Below, piece by piece: positions 44,570-53,064 of a DNA stretch of 64,000 nucleotides. Each line of letters begins with the position of its first letter. The first letter of the stretch is position 1. The translations under genes were made by a program, and so were the position numbers. The notes beneath the pieces were generated by a model. The model was not told the DNA's origin, made no database searches, and saw only the letters and a list, made by a program, of their open reading frames with translations. The stretch comes from Dicyema japonicum (taxonomy: Eukaryota > Dicyemida > Rhombozoa > Dicyemidae), in assembly GCA_011109175.1 (NCBI GenBank), contig RDEW01000014.1:1245749-1309748 (forward strand). Reading direction: 5' to 3'.

Positions 44570-46007
44570 ATGCCTCAAGTATCTAAGAAAGAAGCCGAAG
44601 GTAAACAATCTTTCAGCATTTCTAGAATATTTGGAAAAGGCAAGCTTTCGGAAGCCAAAGAAGAAGCGAACCCGATTTGGTGGATCTTCCAAAGTAGTAC
44701 TCCCTGGACTGCCGACTGCTATATCGTCCTCCCTCACTGAGGATCAACTCCAGGTCTACCTACGTTTGTCACATACTAATTTGTTCAGTACAAGTACAAA
44801 TCGAGGACTACACTCGTAGGATTAGAGAGGAGGACATTGGCTCAGCTAACGTGCCAATCGAAGACCGTATAAAATACAAGTACTTATTTTTTATCAGTCA
44901 GTCGAGTTCGATCCCCTTCTCCTGAACCAATTTATGACTGTGAGGGGAAACGGGTGAACACCAGGCAGTATCGTGCCCGAAGGAAGCTTGAGGAGAAGAG
45001 GGGGGAACTTATCGACTCTATGCTCAAACTGAACCCTGCATACACACCCCCTACAGATTACAGGTACCCTGCTGATTTCACAGAAGATTGTCTTCAGGGA
45101 AGATTACAGAAAAAGTCTTTATCCCCCAAGAGAACCACCCGGAGATAAACTTTGTGGGCTTGCTGATTGGTCCACGTGGGAACACCCTTAAGATGCTTGA
45201 ACGGGAGGTATCGGGGTTCCAACTACTTAGACCGGAGCCAGAATTATAATCAGGGGACAAGGGTCACTTAAGGACGGAAAACCATCAGGGTTTTCTCTTC
45301 CGGGGGAAGACGAGCCTCTGCATGCTTACATAACTGGGTGTACTGAGGAACAGGTCAAAAAAGCCCAAAATAGAGTATATTTGTAAATAACTTGTAGATT
45401 ATGCAGATTGTGAGGGAAGGGGTGGAACTGCCAGAGTCTGAGAACGACTTACGGAAGACTCAGCTGAGGGAATTGGCGTTACTGAATGGGACCCTTCAAG
45501 ATCCTCGTGGGATAGTGTATGATGTGTGAGTGACTGGTAGAGCGCTTAGACAGAGAGCGGAGGCTAATATGATCTTTACAAACACAGTAATGTGTTCTCG
45601 GTGTGGTGGATATGGACACATTACATCAGACTGTGTAGTGGATCTGTATGTTATTATTTTGAGACTGTAGGAGTACTATAAGTTCTTTAGAGAGGAATTT
45701 GGGTAAGGTAGATAACGAATACGTGGCCCTCCTTAATGAAATAGGACAACCTCTTCCAGCTCATCTACAAAACGCAGGGATGGTCCAGTATTCCGGACCT
45801 TCTGTAGTGATTGGTTATATTTGGTAGTCGTTTAACCCATATGAACAGCCTTTGATGTTGGGAGGTGCCCCACCCATGATGGGGATGGTCCCCCCAGCAT
45901 TTCAGACTGTGCATGTTCAGCCTGTAGTCGCTCAATTAGCCACAAGTATGCCACCTCCTCCACCTCCTGTTGGTGATGACTTGGATATTCCCTTACCACC
46001 TTCTTAA
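44570..46007 (+). CDS. SF1: Splicing factor 1 / branchpoint-binding protein
   Basis: Ten exons: 44570-44600, 44626-44763, 44789-44879, 44902-45063, 45084-45207, 45231-45374, 45398-45516, 45541-45645, 45671-45803 and 45828-46007, giving exactly 409 codons. Introns are 25, 25, 22, 20, 23, 23, 24, 25 and 24 nt, all GT-AG. Order of features: a basic U2AF-ligand-like motif (KPKKKRTRF, residues 21-28), the helix-hairpin region [35 protein letters not shown], and the KH domain from about residue 146 ([18 protein letters not shown], with the GPRG loop). QUA2 follows ([16 protein letters not shown]), then one CCHC knuckle at 288-301 ([14 protein letters not shown]) and a short proline-rich tail ([12 protein letters not shown]). 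SF1 binds the intron branchpoint in the early spliceosome. The ULM tryptophan is phenylalanine here. The tail is much shorter than in vertebrates. Confidence 0.95.
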
Positions 46008-46639
46008 CTTAATTAACTGTTAGTTTGGTTTATGTTCATTATTAGTATCTTTAGGTTATTTTTATTGGTTATGTAAATATGGGATTAAGAATAATTTATT
46101 AAGGTTATAAAAATAAGTTCGGGTTTAAAGGTAATAAATTATTTTTATAAAGGATGAGAATGAATTTTCAAATATTGGAGACTTGTCAATTGAAACATAA
46201 AAATAAAATAACAAGCAGTTAATTTTTTTAAATTAAGATTATCACAAAACCAAATCAAAAAGTAATTATTTTATTTTTGCCAACTTTATTGATGCGTAGT
46301 CGTTATGGGGACCAATTAAATAAGCCATTGCATTTCACGGTTATTATGGGTCTTGAGTGAGTCGATACCTCTGAGCTTCTTGAGGAAAATCAAGGACTTG
46401 CTGATATCTCTCCAGTGATCTCGGCAGCAATTGCCCGGAAAGTTAATTTTTTACTTGTTCAATTATTTATTAAATAAAAAAAGTCAGCTGAGGGTATACG
46501 GTGGCCGCCTTGACTACGTTGATATTTCATCTCACAAAGAAATCCTATTCTTTAACTCACGAATTACATCTTAGAAACCCAAGGGAAGAAGATTAGACAG
46601 ATCAGTTAAGCAACCGCAGCCTCACTAACTTGTAAAAGG
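46008..46639. other. Region downstream of SF1, nothing recognised
   Basis: AT-rich 3' flank. Between about 46290 and 46445 a more GC-balanced block is open for about 40 codons on each strand (minus: DHWRDISKSLIFLKKLRGID), which I cannot identify. Confidence 0.35.
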
Positions 46640-47140
46640 CCAGCAGCTATTAAGTAGGACGCATCAGATTGTTGGTCGCTCCCATAGATCGGTCAGTCTT
46701 AACATTGTAGAGGAACATTGTGCCAATTCATTACATTCAAATAAGTAATTTGTTGTCAACATGTGGAGGTTGCAAAAGAGACAGAGTATATCGTATGTTG
46801 GTAGATATGAGTGGTGCCCACATCGTAGACGATCCAGGTTTACTCGGACGAACTTTGAAAGAAAGGATTCTGATTGGTCTATTGGAGGAGGGGGTCGCTG
46901 TAATATTTTATCGTCTCTGAGTCTTCGGATGCTTCTCGTAGAAACAAAATCGTGTATCTGTTTCAGACGACTCCTGTCATTGGGGTTGGAAGGAATGGAT
47001 GATAACATTGGAGACAGGTCACTGGTTGTCATAATAATTTTCCTTTTGTTTTGCGGCTTGCATAGGGAGTGGCCGGTTGGCATTAGTGTGCACGTATTAG
47101 TGTGCGTTTTTGCATCCAGCATATATTTGTACCTGTGTTT
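46640..47140 (-). mobile_element. LINE C-terminal tail fragment
   Basis: The minus strand is open for 168 codons and ends near 46664. It contains FVRVNLDRLRCGHHSYLPTY, then ILCLFCNLHMLTTNYLFEC. This H...CxxC...LFEC pattern is typical of the last domain of Jockey/CR1-type LINE proteins. It is related to 20741-21160. Confidence 0.7.
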
Positions 47141-47595
47141 TTGTAGCAAGTTGAAGTTGAGAAACTTCACAAATATGACTTGCTAGCAAATGAACTTTCG
47201 CTGCTCTATGGATGCCAAGTAAAGATTATTCCAGTGGTTTTGACATGGGATGGAGCTGTGTCAAGATGCTTCAAGAATCATATGGATAAATTATCTATTG
47301 AAGAATCAACGAGGACTTACATCCAATCGGTTGTGCTGAAGGGAACGCTCGAAAGTATGCTCATTGAACATAAGCATAGGATGAGGGTATACCATGAAGA
47401 GTACGCCTCTGCTACCTCCCAACTTGTAAAACTGGCAAGCCGTGAGGACAGCCCACTGGACTCTAACGGAGATATTTTGACTGAATCTGATGTGGAGATG
47501 CGGAGTAACAGGGAGGTTATGGCACACTCTTCTTTTAAGAGAAGAAGAGGAATTACCAACAATCTGGAACAAAATACGGTTAATTAGTTAATTTA
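47141..47595 (+). mobile_element. R2-like LINE, 3' end
   Basis: Plus strand: LRNFTNMTCLANELSLLYGC, KIIPVVLTWDGAVSRCFKNH, VVLKGTLESMLIEHKH and SNGDILTESDVEMRS, ending ITNNLEQNTVN at 47587. It corresponds to the region after the endonuclease in the 57105-59117 copy, and it is open for about 135 codons. Confidence 0.8.
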
Positions 47596-47682
47596 CTCGT
47601 TATTATATATTTTATTAATAAAATATATATTTATTATTTATATAATTTTAATTTACACGTTTATTTACATTTTTTGTTGTGA

Positions 47683-50060
47683 ATGGTTATCAACCACGAA
47701 ACAAAATTAACGATTGCTAAATTGATATTGAAGAACAAATTATCTGAAAGACAGATGATTAAAAAATACAAAACTAGTAAAGGCGTGATTTCGCGAATAA
47801 AAAAAACAATTGTACCTTTTCTTGAACAAGGAACTGATAACACGGATGAGGATCCTATGCCTTATTATGTCACAGGGGCTACGCGTTACATAATGCTCAA
47901 ATTTACAATTTCAACCATTTTTTATAAAGCTTTACACATGTCTTTCTCATTTATAATATTTAAAATTAAAAAAATTATAATTTAATTATTTTTGGAAGGC
48001 GCAACAGTTTTTAACTTTTAAATAGCACAATACAGGCGTGTTTTATAAAGTTAAGCGTATGGATCCGTATTTCGTTAAGACAACCCATGAATAAATTGAT
48101 ATAATGAAAATAATGGAAGAGAAGGGGATCGTCGATCTAATGACAAGACAAAAAATACCGATTAACTCAAAAGTCAAAGAATTTTTTATCCATCAATGGG
48201 AGGTTATACCAGGGGTTCTCAACCTTTTTTTACTCGTTGACCCCTTGACTTTTTTTTCGACCCCTTAAAGCTTTTTTATTTAGAACAGACAACTCTAAGT
48301 AAAATTAGTTAACTATCTAAAATGAATTCATTGTTAATAATCAAAAAAAAAAGTATATACTCAATGTTAAGTTGGCATCTTTGCATAAATCTATAATAAA
48401 AAAAGAATTAATTACCAATGGGATCCCTGTAACTGATGTTTTATTACCAAAGATTCATTATCTGGCTCTATTTGTTTTATTTTTAAACGAATGTCTCCTC
48501 AAATGGACACATCTAATCTGTTTCGTTCTTTATTTACAATTCGATGTAGAATGCTAAATCCGCATTCACACAATATGATGTCGGAAAATAGAGTAGCATT
48601 TGTGCTATTTCTGTCCACTTAATTTTGTTCATGGTTTTAATAACTATATTTAACGTTTCATGTAGAATTGGTGAAAGAGCTTTTGAAACCAAATGTTGTA
48701 TATGTAGGACGCAATGTATATAAATCACATTTGGACATATTTTTTTCAAATATGCCGCAAATCCTTTATATTTTCTAACCATAGACATTGCACCATCTGT
48801 GGCACAAGAAACCAAATTTTCATATGGAATCTTCTTGTCATCCAAAAATAATTTGACTACGGAAAAAATAGAAAATCCAGTCGTATCAGTTTCCAAATAT
48901 TTGACGAATAATAAATCTTCTGTAAGAAGAGCATGATCGTCAAATTATCTTAAAGGGTAAGCTTCTAATAGAATAAACCTGACAAATCCCATTAGAATTG
49001 ATTGGTTGTCACATGTATAACTTTCGTCAATTTGAAGCGAAAAAAATAATATTTTTAAGACTTTCGCATAAATTATGTTCAACATTATCAGACATTTCGT
49101 CAATCCTGCGGCGAATTGAATCATTGCTAATTGGTACGGATTTTAAAATTTCGTCGGGATTTAAACTCGTCAGATCTCATAGAATCACTGATATAGATGG
49201 TTTGATGAGATTTTCATCAGAAACATGGGAACTCTCATTTTTTGCAAAAATCATTGCAATTTTATAAGATGCTATTAGTGCTCCTAAATATAATTTAAAA
49301 TAACAACAACTATTGTTTCTTTCATTACTATTTGCAAAAACAGTGTCAATCATTTTTTGTTTACGAAAAAATCCTTTTAATCTTCAACATACTCTAATGG
49401 TTTATCTTATTTATCCGAATGTTTTCTCCTAAAATGATCCAACAATATGGACGGTTCCATTGCATCATTTGATAATGACTTATTACGCAGTAAGCAATAT
49501 GGTCTATTATCAAAAGAATTTTTTATAAATTTAAATATTCATTTTTATATTGACGAATTTTTATTGTAGAAGGACGACTTATACACGAACAAAAACAATC
49601 ATGGAAAATTTACAAATTTTAAAGACAAAGGTTCACCACTTTAAAAATAAACTAACTTAATTTAAAATAAAAAAATTAAATATGTTAAATTTATTTTCGA
49701 CCCCCTTACGACCGATCTGGATTGATTTTAGACTCCTGGGGGTCGAATAGACCCCAGGTTGAGAACCGCTGGGTTATACCTTAAAGACACAAATGGAAAC
49801 CACAAAATTGTCATCTTCTCTGATAATCATGAAGAGATGGAATTAGTGGCTTCGCAAATTCATCAATTGACCCATTGTTTACACAACACATTGGAACAAT
49901 ATTTACATGAAAGATATTTTTTTGTGAAAAAAGAAATTATTCGGAAATTGGTGTCAGAATGTGACATTCCATGTAAGATCATTATGTGCCTGCTTAAACG
50001 TCTAACAAATTCATAGTAGGCTTAACAATCCAAGGAGTCAAGGGATTATCGAACGCTTCA
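47683..50060 (+). pseudogene. Unrecognised transposon or retroelement ORF with HTH start and integrase-like end, split by hAT
   Basis: From 47683 the plus strand reads a helix-turn-helix-like start (LTIAKLILKNKLSERQMI, KYKTSKGVISRIKK). More open sequence follows up to FFIHQWEVIP at about 48209. After the hAT insertion (48210-49771) it resumes as LKDTNGNHKIVIFSDNHEE and HERYFFVKKEIIRKLVSEC. Around 50025-50070 another frame reads NPRSQGIIERFNQTI, the pattern seen near the end of retroviral-type integrase cores. The element type is not settled. Confidence 0.4.
48210..49771 (-). mobile_element. hAT transposon (ZBED5/SCAND3-like) with perfect 8-bp target duplication
   Basis: GGTTATAC at 48202-48209 and 49772-49779 flank the element exactly. 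Ends are CAGGGGTTCTCAACC (48210) and the complement CAGCGGTTCTCAACC (49771). The minus strand carries a transposase core: TDTTGFSIFSVVKLFLDDK, LVSCATDGAMSMV, KGFAAYLKKICPNV, IHCVLHIQHLVSKALSP. Frames are broken. The sub-terminal regions are rich in GACCCC blocks. Confidence 0.92.
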
Positions 50061-50204
50061 ATCAGACAATAACAATCTAAGATGATGTCCGAAAATAAAT
50101 GTTGGACTAAAACATAAAGGAAGCAGTTGGAGTGGAATAATGTATGGAGTGGACATGATGTTAATGGTAATTGATTCAATACACGATAATACAACAAGCG
50201 AAAA

Positions 50205-50490
50205 TTCGACCAAATCGCACATATTGACGGGGTCTTCCGTTCTATATCGGAGTGTATCTCCAACTTCCGGCTTAAGGAATACTCACGGAAGCAGGCCAAA
50301 CTGGCAGTCAGACTCGGAAAACTTGGAATCACAGCTCTATAGACATTTCTTCCCTGTATATTTCTTGTCGCTAATAGCCTGTAACACACTTGTCAAGAAA
50401 ATTCTACACTCCCTCCCTGAATTCTCTCCATACCAGGACGTCGTTCATGCTCACGAGACTTGGAACCGTACCTATTAGTTTTCCCGACCT
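50205..50490 (+). mobile_element. Fragment of the GC-rich RT family, upstream part
   Basis: Plus strand: HIDGVFRSISECISNFRLKE, AKLAVRLGKLGIT, a frame break, then LHSLPEFSPYQDVVHAHETW. This is the kind of sequence that precedes the C-terminal region present at 51987-52900 in the same RT family. It is a lone fragment here. Confidence 0.5.
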
Positions 50491-50867
50491 TCCATGATCA
50501 TTACAAAAACACATATGAAACGCATCAAAAAATAATTAAAGATGAATAATTTTTACATGATCTTAATTTTAAATTAATAAAAAAAACTTTTTTCTAAATA
50601 TCTTTCTAGGAAGCGTTTGCAGCTCTGGGAAATAACCAATGAATCTCATTCCAAAATCGGCCAGATTATTCTCGTAGTTTTTTTAGTTTGGACTTAACGT
50701 TAAAACTCTGGCAGAAGCACTTAGAATTGTTTTTATATATAGTAAATAAATAATTTAACAAAATTATTTTTTTTATTTATATAGTTATATTTAAAGCAAG
50801 TTCTTATCAATTATAATTTAACAAATTCTAAAATTTCATAAAAAATTCTTACTATTACCAACTGTTT

Positions 50868-51046
50868 ACCTGAAAGTCAGAAAGATAGAAAAATTATTAC
50901 ATCACTTATGGAAAATGTGATGTAATTTTTGGGGTCCAAACGAAGTAGAGACATGTGGTGTCTCATAAAATGACCCTACACGATGAATACAAACCCACTT
51001 AATTAGTTTTGGTTCAGGTTTTGGTTTCTTAACAGTAATTAGTTTT
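50868..51046 (+). mobile_element. 3' end of a LINE B/D-family copy
   Basis: It begins with the final codons (LLHHLWKM then TGA) and the 3' UTR (ACATGTGGTGTCTCATAAAA). It is almost identical to the reverse complement of 9564-9740 in LINE D. It ends at the 37-N gap. Confidence 0.85.
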
Positions 51047-51083
51047 NNNNNNNNNNNNNNNNNNNNNNNNNNNNNNNNNNNNN
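51047..51083. other. Assembly gap (37 N)
   Basis: A run of unresolved bases between two LINE B/D-family pieces. Its real length is unknown. Confidence 1.
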
Positions 51084-51880
51084 AGAAGAGAGGGCAGCCA
51101 CCGAAAAAACCAGAAGTAGTCAGGATAACCCTGATTAATGCCCGTTCTCTTTGGAAACGGGCCTCAGTGCCGGTTGCTATAGCCAGCACGATCCAGATGG
51201 AAGTTCTAATTATAAACGAAACTAATTTATGGAAGATGCCCCAAGGCTGTTGAAGCTAACATTGCGAAGAAAAACAAAATTGAACAAAAAAGGAAAGAAT
51301 CGAATGGAAAATTATTTCTAAAACGAGAAAATGCCCATAATGGAAATGTGAAGTTTCCAAAATTAGAACGAATAAGAAATTAAAGTCAGAGTTTAGAATG
51401 TATGGGCAGACTGGCTGGAATACGACATATAAAAAAAAACCTTCTAAAAAAGAAACAGTAGAAGCTTCAACACAGAAAAGAGAGTGGTGCTCTTAAGAAG
51501 AGAGGGCAGCCACCGAAAAAACCAGAAGTAGTCAGGATAACCCTGGTTAATGCCCGTTCTCTTCGGAAACGGGCCTCAGTGCTGGTTGCTATAGCCAGCA
51601 CGATCCAGATGGAAGTTCTAATTATAAACGAAACTAAATTGAAGCACATGGATTGGATTTAGCATCTGAATTTGATGACGAACACGAAAGAAAAACGAGA
51701 AGAATCGGTGATTTATTACATTGCTTGTGGAAACTCGCATTGTAATTGGGGCTTTTTACGGAGAAGAGACATACGGTGTATCATGAAAGTGCCCCGAAAA
51801 AGACGACCCCAAATCTTGGCTTTCCTCTTTAGTTAATGGCTCTTACCTTGTTTAGTTAGTTGGGGTTTTGCGAATAAATT
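51084..51880 (+). mobile_element. Rearranged, internally deleted LINE B/D-family copies
   Basis: 51084-51228 encodes an endonuclease N-terminus (VRITLINARSLWKRAS, MEVLIINETN). At 51231 it jumps back to the end of ORF1 (RCPKAVEANIAKKNK). It then repeats the endonuclease start (51480-51642, ITLVNARSLRKRAS) and jumps at about 51643 straight to the RT C-terminus (AHGLDLASEFDDEHERK, LLHCLWKL) and 3' UTR to 51880. Almost all of ORF2 is missing between the two junctions. Confidence 0.8.
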
Positions 51881-51986
51881 GTTATCTGTTATCTGCAATG
51901 GTTTGGTCAAATTGTATATATTAATTTGATAAAATTTTTTTTATTTTTTTAATATCAAAAATTTATTAACAATAAAATATTATTTA

Positions 51987-52900
51987 TTAACTATGGGGGA
52001 GAGCGGCTGCTGACATCACGGAGTAAGCGTTTCCGCGAACAACTGCGTTACCAATTCTTTGCCTCAGCCAGACCGCTTCCCGCACGTCTTTCTTGCGGTG
52101 GGCCAATTTTCCCCCGATTTCCTTTAGGAAAGAGGCTGTAATACTTCCAGCCGCACCGGTCTCCAATTTCGCCATATTTTTAATCTTGCTTTTCTCGGCC
52201 AGATCGGCTGCCGACCCAGCAGACTGCGCCGAGCTGAGCATCATCGAGTTTGAGAAAGAATCCACAACAGTGCAGTCCCATACGAGCGATTTTCCCTCAG
52301 TGAACGGAAAGATAGTTAACCCATCCGGTCTTTTCCCATCTCCGCGGTCCAATCCCACAGGTTCCAGTACTGCCGGGAAGCCTGCCGCTTCAAGAGCTCG
52401 CAAGACAATGTTGTTCATAGCAGCATGGCGGGGTGCTCTGCCCGCGCTCCTTTTGCACGAGAGCGGATGCAGCCATTTGGCATCGACGATCCCTCCACAG
52501 CGACATTGGTGTTCGACGCAAACATCAGCTCCCAGGCGTTGTGCGATTCCAATCCGAATACAGTCATCGTCCAATAGGGTCCCCAGGGAGGAATACGGGA
52601 GTGCATCCAGCCACGCTCCGCTCCCATGGTTAACGGCGGACACGAGGCATGCAAGACGATGCTGGTTGGCCTCAGACTTTAACACGTCGAAGATATTCTT
52701 GGAGTAAATATCACATCAGTCACGTTGCCTCAAAGGATCGTTCGGCATATCCAAACCAGTTTCACACCATTCGCAACGAGCTTCATCGAAGACTTTTTCC
52801 GAGAGAATCCGGTTGTAATACATAGGATTTTCTTGGACCAAAAGGCTTCCACTTGAGAGCGATGACACATATGCTGGATAGGCGATCTCCGGCGCCGACC
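51987..52900 (-). mobile_element. C-terminal part of a GC-rich RT family with PD-(D/E)XK-like domain
   Basis: An open frame from 52685 to 51987 (232 codons) continues upstream through one TGA into FDEARCEWCETGLDMPNDPL near 52780. Motifs: GAWLDALPYSSLGTLLDDD, RIGIAQRLGADVC, a CxC...H...C finger (CRCGGIVDAKWLHPLSC), and RPDGLTIFPF followed by SLVWDCTVVD. The last pair has the R-PD...D-x-T spacing of a restriction-like nuclease fold. This block is the usual C-terminus of a reverse-transcriptase family found in marine invertebrates. It is clearly richer in G+C than the rest of the window, which suggests a recent arrival. Confidence 0.7.
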
Positions 52901-53064
52901 ACTAGTGTAACGCGTAGCGCCTGTGACATATTATGAAAAAAGTTGTAATACATAGGATTTTCTTGGACCAAAAGGCTTCCACTTGAGAGCGATGACACAT
53001 ATGCTGGATAGGCGATCTCCAGCGCCGACCACTAGTGTAACGCGTAGCGCCTGTGACATATTAT
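52812..53064. repeat. 130-bp tandem duplication
   Basis: The unit starting GTTGTAATACATAGGATTTT at 52812 recurs at 52942, with one clear substitution (CTCCGGCG/CTCCAGCG). It contains coding sequence of the RT family. The second copy joins the right arm of the inverted duplication at about 53055. Confidence 0.9.
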
